The notes under the pieces: model-generated
What the model was told of the DNA's origin: nothing
Seen by the model: only the letters and a program-made list of their open reading frames with translations
Databases searched by the model: none
Source: Bradyrhizobium sp. SSBR45G
GTDB taxonomy: Bacteria > Pseudomonadota > Alphaproteobacteria > Rhizobiales > Xanthobacteraceae
NCBI RefSeq assembly: GCF_030159255.1
Contig: NZ_BSCT01000009.1
Span: forward strand, 1 to 64,000
Length of the DNA: 64,000 nt
Direction of reading: 5' to 3'
Shown: positions 1-8,587 of the stretch, one piece after another
How positions within the stretch are numbered: the first letter of the stretch is position 1
Layout: every line of letters begins with the position of its first letter
Program-made: the position numbers and the translations under genes

Positions 1-842
1 CGGCTGAAGTTCTGGCTCATCAGAAAGTAGCGCTCGACGGTTTTGTCCGTGCCGCGCTTGCTGGTGATCCGCGCGACGGCTTTGAGGCCTGGAAAGTTGT
101 GCCTCGCCTCCATGTCCTTCACGGGCACCACGAGCGCACTGCGCTTTTCCTTGCGGCCATGGTCCGCATCGGTCGTGGCAACCGCTTTGCTGCCCTTGCG
201 CGCCGCTGCGGCGATCGCCGCCCGTGCGTCGGCCAGCAAAGCGGGCTGGTTCTCCTTCACCGCCAGGACGTAATCGCCACCTCGCGCCACGATCTGCTTG
301 GCCATCTCGCGATGGCAGTGCAGCGCGTCGGCTGTCACCACGCATCCCTTGAGTTGCAGAAGTTGCAGCAACTGCAAAGCGCCGTCCACTTCGTTGTTGT
401 TCGGCGCCAGAACGTTGGCCAGAGCCATCTGCGTCTGCGCCGCCCATGCCGTGACCATGACCGGCGGCATGTGGCTCTTGCCGCGCTCGTAACCACGCCG
501 GAGCGCCTTTCCATCCAGGGCGATCACGCCCTGCGGCCGTGCGATCTTCGCGCCTTCGGCGAAGGCCTCCATGAAGCGCCGGAATGCCGTCTCGAACGCC
601 TTCGGGTCGAGCATGCGGAACACACGGCTGAACGTGTCGTGGCCCGGCAGTCCATGCTTGAGGTCCAGCACATCTTTCCAAATATAAGCCTTCAACCGCG
701 CAAACAGCGCCATGTCGGTACAACTCGTGGCCCCGCACAACGTCGCCATCAGCGCAATGAACAAAAGCTCCGTCAGATCGTGCAGCGCATTGTCCGCGCG
801 CGGATCCGGCAGGTCTTCGAAGCATTCCGAGAATCGATCCAT
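1..842 (-). mobile_element. ISAs1-family transposase (partial, runs off left edge)
   Basis: The minus strand is open from an ATG at 842 to the window edge, giving about 280 residues with no stop. The product begins MDRFSECFEDLPDPR and contains ALDGKALRRGY and VVTADALHCHREMA, the two aspartate-containing blocks typical of ISAs1/H-repeat DDE transposases, followed by ..DYVLAVKENQPALL. It would catalyse cut-and-paste transposition. Family members are about 370 residues, so roughly the last quarter lies outside. No frameshift is visible in the part present, so the element may be intact. The outer end probably lies near 935, just short of the tRNA-Tyr gene. Confidence 0.88.
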
Positions 843-907
843 CGGCAGCTCCTTCCAACTCAGAAGCCACCTTCAGAATCGATTTTTGACCGGATCACAA
901 TGCCTTA

Positions 908-935
908 CAGGGCTAGTTCACATGCGATTCCCCTG
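908..935. repeat. Possible terminal inverted repeat of the ISAs1 element
   Basis: Between the transposase start and tRNA-Tyr there is a stretch bounded by CAGGG and CCCTG. Read from the outside inward it starts CAGGGGAATCGCATG. ISAs1-family ends commonly begin CAGGG. The partner end is outside the window, so neither the repeat nor the target duplication can be confirmed. Confidence 0.3.
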
Positions 936-940
936 AGGGA

Positions 941-1026
941 TGGTGGGGGAGGCAGGACTCGAACCTGCGAAGCCATGAGGCGGCTGATTTACAGTCAGCT
1001 CCCTTTGCCACTCGGGACACTCCCCC
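941..1026 (-). tRNA. tRNA-Tyr (GTA)
   Basis: The minus strand folds as a class II tRNA. The acceptor stem GGGGGAG pairs with CTCCCCC, followed by discriminator A and an encoded CCA (941-943). The anticodon loop CTGTAAA gives anticodon GTA. There is a long variable arm and the T-loop GGTTCGAGTCC. Length is 83 nt plus CCA. The IS element lies only a few bases beyond its 3' end. Confidence 0.97.
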
Positions 1027-1243
1027 GTACCGATGGCAGTTGAAGGCCGGCCGCAGGAAACAGCGGTTGAGCGACCATCAGCGCCATGGAGACGGTAAGG
1101 CCGCGGGGGCCCGATGAGGGCTGCGCGCGACCGGGGCCCTTATGATCGAACCGGGACCGTAAAGTCAACCAAGGCCCGACGAATTTTCGCAGCCGGCGGT
1201 GCCAAATTGCCAGAATCCGCAGGCCGTGACAGAAGCTCAGGTC

Positions 1244-2074
1244 ATGAGCGAACGTGACCGAAAGCCCCCTTTTCGCCGCCAAGGCGGCAAATTCACCGGC
1301 AAACCGCGCGGTTTCGACCGGCCGCAAGCCCGGCGGGAGCGCGACTCGGGCGCGGATGGCCCGGTCATTCTCTATGGCTGGCATACCGTGACCCTGGCGC
1401 TCGCCAATCCCCAGCGCCGGATTCGCAAGCTGTACCTCACCGAGAACGCCGCGCGCCGGCTCGCCGACGAGCGCATCGAGACGCGGGTGACGCCCGAGAT
1501 CGTGCGCCCGAGCCAGATCGACCAGCGGCTCGGGCCGGACGCCGTGCATCAGGGGCTGCTCGCCGAGGCCGATCCGCTACCCTCGCCCGACATCGACACG
1601 CTGAGCCCCGAGGGCATCATCCTGGTGCTCGACCAGATCACCGATCCGCACAATGTCGGCGCCATCCTGCGCTCGGCGGCGGCGTTCGACGTCAAGGCGA
1701 TCATCACGACCGCGCGCCACAGCCCGGAGGCCACCGGCGTGCTGGCCAAATCGGCCTCGGGCGCGCTGGAGCTGGTGCCGATGATCACGGTGCAGAACCT
1801 CGCCCGTGCGCTGGCCCGCCTCGACGAGCGCGGCTTCCAGACCGTGGGGCTCGACAGCGCCGGCGACACCGACATCGCCGCCGTCACCCTGCGCCAGCCG
1901 CTCGCGCTCGTGCTCGGCGCCGAGGGCAAGGGCCTGCGGCAGTTGACGCGTGACACCTGCAGCGTGGTGGCGCGTCTCGACATGCCCGGCGCGATCAAGA
2001 GCCTCAACGTCTCCAACGCCGCCGTGCTTGCACTCTATGTCGGGGCCAGCCGGCTGGGGTTGATGGGCGGATGA
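1244..2074 (+). CDS. rlmB: 23S rRNA 2'-O-methyltransferase RlmB (TrmH/SpoU family)
   Basis: The 276-residue product is a SPOUT-fold RNA methyltransferase. It has a basic, disordered first 40 residues, an N-terminal substrate-binding domain, and the three SpoU motifs: LDQITDPHNVGAILRSAA near residues 129-146, LVLGAEGKGL near 225, and IKSLNVSNAAVLALY near the C-terminus. RlmB methylates G2251 in the 23S rRNA P-loop; the family also includes tRNA enzymes, so the exact target is inferred. I chose ATG at 1244 (MSERDRK). An in-frame GTG at 1199 would add 15 residues that look non-coding. It faces away from tRNA-Tyr and has a terminator at 2138-2171. Confidence 0.9.
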   Translation: MSERDRKPPFRRQGGKFTGKPRGFDRPQARRERDSGADGPVILYGWHTVTLALANPQRRIRKLYLTENAARRLADERIETRVTPEIVRPSQIDQRLGPDAVHQGLLAEADPLPSPDIDTLSPEGIILVLDQITDPHNVGAILRSAAAFDVKAIITTARHSPEATGVLAKSASGALELVPMITVQNLARALARLDERGFQTVGLDSAGDTDIAAVTLRQPLALVLGAEGKGLRQLTRDTCSVVARLDMPGAIKSLNVSNAAVLALYVGASRLGLMGG

Positions 2075-2137
2075 TCCCCGAGGGGCGCGCTGATCGCCGC
2101 GCGTGAGACCCGGCCATCCGCCTGCAGTCCGGACGAC

Positions 2138-2171
2138 AAAACGCCCGCGCGCATGAAGCGCACGGGCGTTT
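2138..2171. terminator. Bidirectional hairpin between rlmB and a convergent secreted-protein gene
   Basis: AAACGCCCG pairs with CGGGCGTTT around an irregular GC-rich loop. On the minus strand it is followed by a T tract (GGGCGTTTTGTC), so it best fits termination of the gene at 2194-2673. It can also serve rlmB. Confidence 0.75.
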
Positions 2172-2193
2172 GCTGAGAGCTTGTTCGGGCCGA

Positions 2194-2673
2194 TCAGTAG
2201 TAGCGGCGCAGCACGCGCCGGCCGTGATAATAGGGCGAGGCGCCCCAGCGATAGGCGTGCTGCGGCTGCGCATAGACCACTTCAGGCGCGACGCGGGTTT
2301 CCTCGTAGGCGTGGTGACGATGGTGATAGCGATAGACCGGGATCGCCCGCTCCTCATAGGCCGGATACGGCGCGAAGGCGCCGGGGCCGCTATAGGTCGG
2401 GCCCTGGTTGACATAATAGTACTGCCGGGTCGGCTCGGGCAGCCGTTCATAGCTGACGCCGCAGCTGCCGCAGCCGGTGTGACCATAGGTGTAGCCGGGA
2501 TGATAGGTGTAGGCCGGCTGATAGCTGTAGGTCGGCTGATAGGCGACGGTCGGCGCACACGGGCTCGCATAGCCGCACGGTGCGCAGGCGGAGGCGCCGC
2601 AGGCGGCGGCTGGCGCACTGCCCGCAACAGCGAGACCGACGATGGCGACAAGTCCTGAAATCACTCCACGCAT
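2194..2673 (-). CDS. Small secreted Tyr/Pro/Cys-rich protein
   Basis: The 159-residue product starts MRGVISGLVAIVGLAV and has a clear Sec signal peptide ending near AAA-CG. The mature part opens with a cysteine-rich run (CGASACAPCGYASPC), then repeats a YQPTYSY/YQPAYTY/YHPGYTY motif, and ends in a Tyr/His/Arg-rich tail. I do not recognise a domain. ATG at 2673 was chosen because AGGAG lies seven bases upstream. The repeats and cysteines suggest an envelope-associated structural or metal-interacting protein, but that is inference only. The next gene upstream on the same strand is also a small secreted protein. Confidence 0.75.
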   Translation of the reverse strand: MRGVISGLVAIVGLAVAGSAPAAACGASACAPCGYASPCAPTVAYQPTYSYQPAYTYHPGYTYGHTGCGSCGVSYERLPEPTRQYYYVNQGPTYSGPGAFAPYPAYEERAIPVYRYHHRHHAYEETRVAPEVVYAQPQHAYRWGASPYYHGRRVLRRYY

Positions 2674-2728
2674 GAACACTCTCCTGATGATCTGTTTTTT
2701 GTTTGAACTCATTGTCGATGGACAGCTG

Positions 2729-3193
2729 CTACCGGCGATAGGCCGGCGGCGGATTGGCATAATCGCCCGGCACTCCGTCCTCTCGCGGCGCGAGGATGAC
2801 GTTCGGCGGCGACATCGGCACCTCGGGCTGGACCGGCTGCATCTGCGACTGGGCGCCCCACGAGCGGGAATAGCTTTCGGCCGGCTTCGGCAGCTTGCGG
2901 TTGGCCGGCGGCTCGATTTCCATGCGGCCGTAGCCGGGCTTCGCGCCGAGCGTCGGATAATAGTGGCCGACGTTGGGCTCGGGCTCGACCGGACGGCCGC
3001 CATAGAGGGAGGGCTGCATGTAGTTGCCCTTGCCGAGGCTGGTCTGGCCCTCGACGACGGCATAGGACGCATCGATGCCGTTGATGACGACGGGCACGCC
3101 GGGCCGCTGCGGGATCACGATTTCGAAGCCTTCGCTGGCGAGCGCGGCGGACGCCGTCCCGATCAGAATCGCGAGAGCTGTTGCACAACGCAT
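2729..3193 (-). CDS. Small secreted protein of unknown function
   Basis: The 154-residue product begins MRCATALAILIGTASAALAS, a convincing signal peptide. The mature part is hydrophilic and proline-rich, containing YMQPSLYGGRPVEPEPNVGHYYP and ending PPPAYRR. No family is recognised; a short periplasmic or surface protein is likely. ATG at 3193 puts the signal peptide at the N-terminus; an upstream in-frame ATG at 3223 would add ten residues before it. It is separated by 55 bp from the Tyr-rich gene at 2194-2673, so the two may be co-transcribed. Confidence 0.7.
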   Translation of the reverse strand: MRCATALAILIGTASAALASEGFEIVIPQRPGVPVVINGIDASYAVVEGQTSLGKGNYMQPSLYGGRPVEPEPNVGHYYPTLGAKPGYGRMEIEPPANRKLPKPAESYSRSWGAQSQMQPVQPEVPMSPPNVILAPREDGVPGDYANPPPAYRR

Positions 3194-3563
3194 GAATTCA
3201 CGCCCCGGTTGCTGTCCTATCAATAGCGCAACGCGCGCCCGGATGGGTTAAACGCGCGGCTCAATCTGCCGGTAAGGCTAACGCACGAGCCATTCCTTCG
3301 GGTTAAGGCGCCAGGCCGGTTCGCACGCGACGGTTAATGGGGGATCATCATCCGCCTGTGGCCGCCGCGATCATGTGCCCTCCGATCGCCATGTCATCAA
3401 ACGCGCCTGCCCTGCCCGCAAGCCTGACCGCCTCGCCCGCCACAGCGGGTTGCCGTTCGCATTTTCCTCTGCCGCGAGCCGCCGGCGAAAAACATCGACG
3501 CAGCGGCGGAACAGCAGCGGCCGGATGCGCTTAAGCTTCGGGGCGCAACGACGGAGTCAACCC
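3194..3563. other. Divergent promoter region, no gene seen
   Basis: This 370-bp spacer separates two divergently transcribed secreted-protein genes and must hold both promoters. Reading frames here have poor composition and no good start signals. I see no clear operator. Confidence 0.5.
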
Positions 3564-4022
3564 ATGATCAGATCTGCAATTCTCGGGGCTGCTGTTCTCG
3601 CAACCGCGCTCGCCGGCCCGGCGATGGCGCGCGACATGCACCACCGCCACATGGACCACCATATGGCTGGCCACGACGCTGCGATGATGCAGCAGCGCAC
3701 GGATGGCGGCTGGAACAATGACTGGAACCGCCGCGGCACTGGCTTCTGGCCGACCGACATCGCCGTCGGCGCAGTCGGCACCGCGGCAGGCATCGCGGGT
3801 GCCGCGATCGGCACCGCCGGCGCCATTGCCACTGCGCCATTCCGCACCGCGGATGCCTATGCCTATGATCCGGGCCCGTATCGCTTCAGCCAGCCCGGCT
3901 ATGATCGCGGCCCGAACGGCTATTACGGCGACTGGAACAGCTACGCCACCCGCAATGGACTGGTGTGCCGTCCCGGCACCGTGTTCAAAGGCAGCGACGG
4001 CCTGATGCACATCTGCCAGTAA
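3564..4022 (+). CDS. Secreted protein with glycine/alanine-zipper-like hydrophobic segment
   Basis: The 152-residue product has a signal peptide (MIRSAILGAAVLATALAGPAMA), a His/Met-rich stretch (HHRHMDHHMAGHDAAMMQQ) and a Gly/Ala hydrophobic segment with AVGAVGTAAGIAGAAIGTAG. It ends in a Tyr/Gly-rich region and two cysteines (LVCRPG, MHICQ). The His/Met run could bind metal, and the Gly/Ala segment could insert in a membrane; both are inference. A strong terminator follows at 4048-4072. Confidence 0.75.
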   Translation: MIRSAILGAAVLATALAGPAMARDMHHRHMDHHMAGHDAAMMQQRTDGGWNNDWNRRGTGFWPTDIAVGAVGTAAGIAGAAIGTAGAIATAPFRTADAYAYDPGPYRFSQPGYDRGPNGYYGDWNSYATRNGLVCRPGTVFKGSDGLMHICQ

Positions 4023-4047
4023 GGCCGGCTTGGCGGCGTTCGACAGG

Positions 4048-4072
4048 GGCGGCCTCACGGCCGCCCTTTTTG
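4048..4072 (+). terminator. Rho-independent terminator
   Basis: A perfect 8-bp stem, GGGCGGCC/GGCCGCCC with a TCAC loop, is followed by five Ts. It lies 25 bp after the stop of the 3564-4022 gene. Confidence 0.9.
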
Positions 4073-4209
4073 CGATCTGGACTCAATCCTGCGGGCGCGT
4101 GCAACGCCAGTAGCCTCTGTGCATCAACTCTGGTAGGAACACCGCGCTTCGGAGGCCCTCGCCGCACCTGCAAGGTCGAGACCTCCGACACCACCCATCA
4201 GGTGCCTTC

Positions 4210-4284
4210 GCCGGCTTAGCTCAGCGGTAGAGCAGCGGTTTTGTAAACCGAAGGTCGGGGGTTCAATCCCCTCAGCCGGCACCA
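4210..4284 (+). tRNA. tRNA-Thr (TGT)
   Basis: This is a standard cloverleaf: GCCGGCT acceptor, D-arm GCTCAGCGGTAGAGC, anticodon arm with loop TTTGTAA (anticodon TGT), T-arm GGGGGTTCAATCCCC, discriminator A and encoded CCA at 4282-4284. Confidence 0.97.
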
Positions 4285-4351
4285 TCCCCCGCAGAACCAC
4301 TCGTGCCGGAAGGTCGCAGTTCTCGGGATCGGCATCTCGTCGGACGAGCGG

Positions 4352-4954
4352 TCAGTTCGGCTTCGTCCTGACAGCGGCTGCTGACGGCTTGAGCGCGGCT
4401 CCTGACGCCGGCTTCGGGGGCGCCCATTCCGCGTCCGGGACGGGGCCGCCGCCGTCCCCGGTCGGGGCCAGGAGCTGGCCCGGCACTTGATCCGTCACCT
4501 GAACCCATCCCTGGGTGGCGCAGAACAGCCCGAGCAGACAGCCTTTGACGGCCAGCATCTTCGCCCCCTCTCGCCAGATCGAGACGCCGTAGGTCTTGCC
4601 GTCCTCGGCATTGTAGACCTCTCCCGCATGGCGGCCGTCGGCGTTCAGCTTCAGGCCGAGCAGCATCTGGTGGCCGAGCAGCAGGCGGCCGCGCCTGGCC
4701 GGATCGGGGTTCAGGCGGTCGCGAAATGGCTGCCCCTTGGCATCGGCGGACTCCTTCATCCAGACGATGTAGCCGCAGATGCGATCGGCCATCGCGCCAC
4801 AGCGCTCGATGCGGACGCGGGCGCGGCCGTCCTCGGTCAGCCAGGTGCCAACCGGATCACTCACCGTTGCAGCCTGACCGCGGCCCTCCGCCATCGACAC
4901 GATCAGGCTGACGACGATGCGCAGGCCGACGCGCAGAACGAATCTCACAGTCAT
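4352..4954 (-). CDS. Secreted DUF2147-type protein
   Basis: The 200-residue product has a hydrophobic leader (FVLRVGLRIVVSLIVSMAEG) followed by VGTWLTEDGRARVRIERCG and ICGYIVWMKE. The GTW(L)..DG...I..C...(L)CG.I pattern is typical of DUF2147, a beta-barrel periplasmic family of unknown role found in many Gram-negatives. Later GQPFRDRLNPDPARRGR and the Y/G-rich TYGVSIWREG also fit. The last 35 residues form a Pro/Ala-rich tail. Start ATG is 4954. It is downstream of the damaged DUF3313 gene on the same strand, so the two were probably one unit. Confidence 0.75.
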   Translation of the reverse strand: MTVRFVLRVGLRIVVSLIVSMAEGRGQAATVSDPVGTWLTEDGRARVRIERCGAMADRICGYIVWMKESADAKGQPFRDRLNPDPARRGRLLLGHQMLLGLKLNADGRHAGEVYNAEDGKTYGVSIWREGAKMLAVKGCLLGLFCATQGWVQVTDQVPGQLLAPTGDGGGPVPDAEWAPPKPASGAALKPSAAAVRTKPN

Positions 4955-5123
4955 GTTCAGGATCCTCGTTGTCTCCAGGGTCTCAAGCCATGCGCTCGTG
5001 CGACAGGCCGGCCGTCGCTGGCGGCCGCGCCGCGTTGGCCGGTGCCCTCGATTCCAAAGCGCGGCAGCGCGGCTGCCGTCGTGAGCCGCCAACCGCGGGC
5101 CCGGCGCAGTCCGTCCCGCCCCC

Positions 5124-5784
5124 TCACTGGAGCTGTGCGACCAGGGCATCGGCCCCCTTGTCGATCCCGGCTTCGGCCGCCGCGAGCGCGCCGACGCTGG
5201 CCTTGATGTCGTAGGGCGTCGGATACTGCTTGCTGACGAAGGCGTTCAGCAGCCGGCCGTTCGCGGCATCGAAGATCTCGGCGGCGTAGAACACCGAGCC
5301 GGTCAGCAGCCCCTCGCCATCGCGTGCGCTGCACGCCGTTGTAGACGGCTCCAGCGAGATCGAAGCGCGACGCCGTGCCCAGCACCGGCGTGTTGGCGAC
5401 GGCGCCCGTCAAGGTGAGCCGCACGCGCAAGGTGTTCGGACCGCGCTGATTGACGAGCTGGAAGCGCGCCGACAGGCTTTCCTGGAAGCGCGCGCGCATG
5501 TAGGCGGCGAGCTTCGCCTTGTCGGGCTCGGGCATGTCACCGAACTGGTGATCACGGCCGCGATAGATCACGACTGGGTCGAGCATGACCTTGTCATAGC
5601 TGCGCCAGTCGGCGGCGGCCGCGTAGCGGTAAGGCACCCGCCCGGACGGATCGGAGGAATTCGGCGCCAGATAGCGCGCCGATGCCATCTCGGAATAGGC
5701 TACCGGCGTCACCGTGTTGCAGCCGGCGCAGAGAGCCGCGGCAGCCATTGCCACCCAACCGGATATCCGGACTCGAACCACCAT
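5124..5784 (-). pseudogene. DUF3313-type lipoprotein gene with a frameshift
   Basis: The N-terminal part starts MVVRVRISGWVAMAAAALCAGC, a signal peptide with lipobox. It continues as a DUF3313-like protein through ASRFDLAGAVYNGVQ (near 5330). After that the frame turns into Arg-rich nonsense. A frame one base away continues sensibly: ARDGEGLLTGSVFYAAEIFD, then LLNAFVSKQYPTPYDIKASV, to a stop at 5124. A single extra base (or two missing) near 5325-5336 explains this. It is either a true inactivating mutation or an assembly error. An intact product would be about 219 residues and anchored in a membrane. Confidence 0.8.
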
Positions 5785-5956
5785 TTCCCTCTCTCCTTAT
5801 CGTGCGGCCTGTTGCAGAGCACAATCAGTGTTGCCATCCAATAAAACCGACTAGACGGTTTGTAAAGTGGCACGATGAAGATTGCGTTAATCCGGCGGCA
5901 AGGACCGGACGGACGGCGACGCGCCAACGCGCGTCCATCCACGGCGCTTTGCCGAC

Positions 5957-6538
5957 TCAGCGCCTGGCCGCGACGTCCTGCTCGAACCCCGTCCATTGGC
6001 GATCGTCGAGCAGGCGGGCGAACAGGCGATCGAGTTCCGGCTGCTCGAGCGGCGAGACGCGGAGCATCGTCATCAAGGCGAGCCCGCGGGCCGCCGCCCA
6101 TCGCAGCACGGCGAGGTCGGCGTCGTCAGCTTCGTCCCGGATCTCGGCCACTCTCTCGGCATCCTTCGCTCGGGCGTCCGCCAGCAATCCGGGCTCCTGC
6201 GCAAGCGCGCCGAGCATGGCCTGCGCCACCGAATATTGCTGGGCGATCAGCTCACGCGAGATCGCGATCTGGGTGGCGAGCTCTGGCTGATCCGCCCTGC
6301 CCGCTTCAGCCCTGAACTTGCCGGCAAATTCGTCGAAATGGGCGAACTGCTGCTCGAGCAGCGCCTTGAGCACCGCTTCCTTGTTGGGAAACTGGTGCAT
6401 CAGCCCGCCCTTGCTGAGGCCGCTTTCGCGCGCGATCGCGTCCAGCGTCAGGCGCCCCGGACCGTCGCGGGCGATGATGGTGAGGGCGGCGGTCAGCGCG
6501 GCCTTGCGCGACCGTTCGGAGCGCGAGGGATTGTCCAT
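5957..6538 (-). CDS. TetR/AcrR-family transcriptional regulator
   Basis: The 193-residue product has an N-terminal TetR helix-turn-helix, with LTLDAIARESGLSKGGLMHQFPNKEAVLKALL at residues about 30-62. A helical ligand-binding domain follows, containing a motif like those in the TetR_C_33 group. It would repress a nearby gene until a ligand binds. ATG at 6538 starts MDNPSRSERSRK. A perfect 21-bp palindrome lies about 200 bp upstream (6736-6756) and may be the operator, although binding by this protein is inference. Downstream on the same strand are the damaged DUF3313 and DUF2147 genes. Confidence 0.88.
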   Translation of the reverse strand: MDNPSRSERSRKAALTAALTIIARDGPGRLTLDAIARESGLSKGGLMHQFPNKEAVLKALLEQQFAHFDEFAGKFRAEAGRADQPELATQIAISRELIAQQYSVAQAMLGALAQEPGLLADARAKDAERVAEIRDEADDADLAVLRWAAARGLALMTMLRVSPLEQPELDRLFARLLDDRQWTGFEQDVAARR

Positions 6539-6856
6539 CGGAAAATGCCAAGTCTCGCGGGAGGTGCATGGGGTTCGGGCAGAGGAGAGCGAGACTGCGC
6601 TCCTGCCCAGAGGTGTTAGGCGAGAGCCACCCTCTTCTGTCAAGCCGCGCCTCTCGGATCGGGGCGCAGGAACCATCTGCACACCGGCGGATTGACGGTA
6701 CCGGCTTCCGCGGGCGGGACGAAACGGGCTCAGACTGTGGCAACAATATTGCCACATCTCAACCAGGACTCTCACTTATCCCCAGAAGTCACTGGTCTTT
6801 CAGCTTGATTTCACAGCGAGCATTTGTTGCAATTGCGACTTCTGGGGGACAATCGC
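6539..6856. other. Divergent promoter region of the TetR gene
   Basis: This 318-bp spacer lies between the TetR gene and a rightward gene. It holds the palindrome at 6736-6756; no gene is evident. Confidence 0.5.
6736..6756. promoter_or_regulatory. 21-bp perfect inverted repeat, candidate operator
   Basis: TGTGGCAA-CAATA-TTGCCACA is an 8-5-8 perfect dyad in a spacer between two divergent genes, about 100 bp before the gene at 6857 and 200 bp before the TetR start. The size and symmetry suit a dimeric repressor. Confidence 0.5.
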
Positions 6857-7375
6857 ATGTCGTGGAAGGAAGAGCGTGATGCGCTGATCGCGCAGACGAT
6901 GGCTTTCGTGCAGTCGGTGACCGGCAAGCCGGCCGACTTCTCCCAGTTCGAGCTGCCTGCCGTCCCGGTTGGGACTCCGGTCACGCCCCAACAAGCCGCC
7001 GCGACGCGTGGCGCGCCCGCTGTTGCACGGCCCGCTGCTGTCACCCTGACCGAGGCCGACGCCTCGCACGCCGACCACTCGCACGCCAACCAGGGGCCGA
7101 ATCCTGCTGCCATCCCGTCGCCTGACACCAGAGCGCGGGAGTTTGCAGCTCCGGACGCGGCCCCTGCCCGCCCGAGCATGGGGCTCCCCGAACGTTTCAC
7201 CAGCATCGCCTCGCAGCTCGATCTGCAGCGCGACATGCAGGCTGAAATCCGCGCTCGGGTCGCCCGCTTCCGCGCTCATCAGGAACGCTTCAACCGCGAG
7301 CGCCAGGAATATTTCAGCGCGACCTTGGCCCGTCTGAAAGCGTCGGCCGAGGGGACGGAGCTCCCCGAGGACTGA
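6857..7375 (+). CDS. Hypothetical cytoplasmic protein with coiled-coil C-terminus
   Basis: The 172-residue product starts MSWKEERDALIAQTMAFVQSV, an amphipathic helix. A disordered Pro/Ala linker (about residues 35-110) follows, then a charged helical C-terminus with FRAHQERFNRERQEYFSAT. There is no signal peptide or membrane segment. I do not recognise a named family. ATG at 6857 fits the helix start. The helix-linker-coil layout suggests an adaptor or scaffold protein, but nothing proves it. Confidence 0.7.
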   Translation: MSWKEERDALIAQTMAFVQSVTGKPADFSQFELPAVPVGTPVTPQQAAATRGAPAVARPAAVTLTEADASHADHSHANQGPNPAAIPSPDTRAREFAAPDAAPARPSMGLPERFTSIASQLDLQRDMQAEIRARVARFRAHQERFNRERQEYFSATLARLKASAEGTELPED

Positions 7376-7420
7376 GCGCGCCTGCGCACGGTGATCGGTG
7401 CCCGCAAGCGGCATGCCGGC

Positions 7421-7528
7421 TCACAGCCAGGCGCACAGAAGCGCCAGGTTGGCGATGAAGGCGAGCAGCAATCCACAGGCGAGTGTCAGCTGGATCCGCC
7501 CGCAAAAGATGTGGAGATCGGTTCCCAT
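7421..7528 (-). CDS. Possible 35-residue membrane miniprotein
   Basis: The minus strand encodes MGTDLHIFCGRIQLTLACGL then LLAFIANLALLCAWL and a stop. It is one hydrophobic helix of about 22 residues after a short N-terminus. Composition is unlike random GC-rich translation, but the ribosome-binding site is weak and no homology could be checked. Confidence 0.35.
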   Translation of the reverse strand: MGTDLHIFCGRIQLTLACGLLLAFIANLALLCAWL

Positions 7529-7708
7529 GACTTAACCATCCGGCGATTCTGGCCCCGGAGTCCCACGGATTCTTTTTCCAAAAATTTAGGACTCGTTTAC
7601 GACTCGCCGCGGCCGAAAAGGCCGCTTTCCGGCCGCGAACACGCCCGTGTCTCGCTACAACCGCTGTTCATCGTCGGTTCATCCTTCGCTTCTCTGGAGC
7701 CGTTTGGA

Positions 7709-7957
7709 ATGCCCTATGCGCTGTTTTGCAATGAGGCCAAGCTGAGCAAGACCTATCCGACCGAGGCTGATGTCTGGCGGCTGGCGCGGCAGAGTGGGCT
7801 GGTGGTGGATGTGATGATCAATGCGCGCCGCGCGGGCGGGCATCTGCAACTCGACAATGATTACGAGATCCGTCCCTGCGCTGCCGAGCCGGAAGAGGAT
7901 CCGTGGCAGAACCGGGCCGAGGCCGAGCAGGAGTTCAACCTCCCCTACGCGTCCTGA
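7709..7957 (+). CDS. Small conserved-type hypothetical protein
   Basis: The 82-residue product begins MPYALFCNEAKLSKTYPTEA and contains WRLARQSGLVVDV and LDNDYEIRPCAAE. It is acidic, has no signal peptide, and looks like a compact alpha/beta fold. I recall similar short proteins in Bradyrhizobium genomes but cannot verify that here; no function is known. ATG at 7709 has GGAGCC upstream. Confidence 0.7.
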   Translation: MPYALFCNEAKLSKTYPTEADVWRLARQSGLVVDVMINARRAGGHLQLDNDYEIRPCAAEPEEDPWQNRAEAEQEFNLPYAS

Positions 7958-8215
7958 TCGTCTTGCGCGGCCTCCACTCTCCTGGGCCTTCCCGGAGACG
8001 CGCAACAGAAAGCAACGAGGCCGGCTGTGGCCGGCATCACGCGACACATGCAGCGGGATAGCGGGCCCAAAGGGCCCTGGCAGCGGTTATCATGCGCTGA
8101 CGCCCGGATGACGGGCCCGTTCGGCGGCAGCTTTCGCAACAGGATTTGCAGAGACGATACCGCGATCAGCGGGCAGCCGAAGCTGTCCGCTGCAGTGTTG
8201 CCATGACGTCCGGGC

Positions 8216-8455
8216 CTACGGCGTGGCCGTCGCCAGCGAGGCGGTTTCAGCCGGAAGGGCGACACAAGCGCGCTTGCGGCTGACGCCGCGGATCGCGCCG
8301 GTCACCTTCAGCACCTTGCCCGAGGGGCAGGACGCGGCTTGCACCAGCGCCACCTCGTAAGGAGCCAGCATCAACGGTTCGGACTTCAGGACGGTCTGGG
8401 CAGAACACGGCAAAACGGCCGCCGATAACAACAGCACGGACAACAAGATACGCAT
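8216..8455 (-). CDS. Small secreted protein with two conserved-looking cysteines
   Basis: The 79-residue product has a signal peptide (MRILLSVLLLSAAVLPCSAQ). The short mature domain contains AASCPSGKVLKVTGAIRGVS and KRACVALP, whose two cysteines could form a periplasmic disulfide. The VxK-x-TGAIRG core suggests a small beta fold. No named function. ATG at 8455. Confidence 0.7.
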   Translation of the reverse strand: MRILLSVLLLSAAVLPCSAQTVLKSEPLMLAPYEVALVQAASCPSGKVLKVTGAIRGVSRKRACVALPAETASLATATP

Positions 8456-8587
8456 GTGGGATGATCCATCAAACCGGCGGACTCATAATATCAACTGGTG
8501 GCGAAAGTTTCACGAAGGTTTGAAAATTTTTTTGCACTGCGTGAGCACCCCTGAAACCATCGTTGGCCTCAGGCCGGACACAGCAAA

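Noticed and set aside
99..1043. 314-residue plus-strand frame across the left end
   Set aside because: It is antisense to the ISAs1 transposase and runs through tRNA-Tyr. Composition is typical of a shadow frame.
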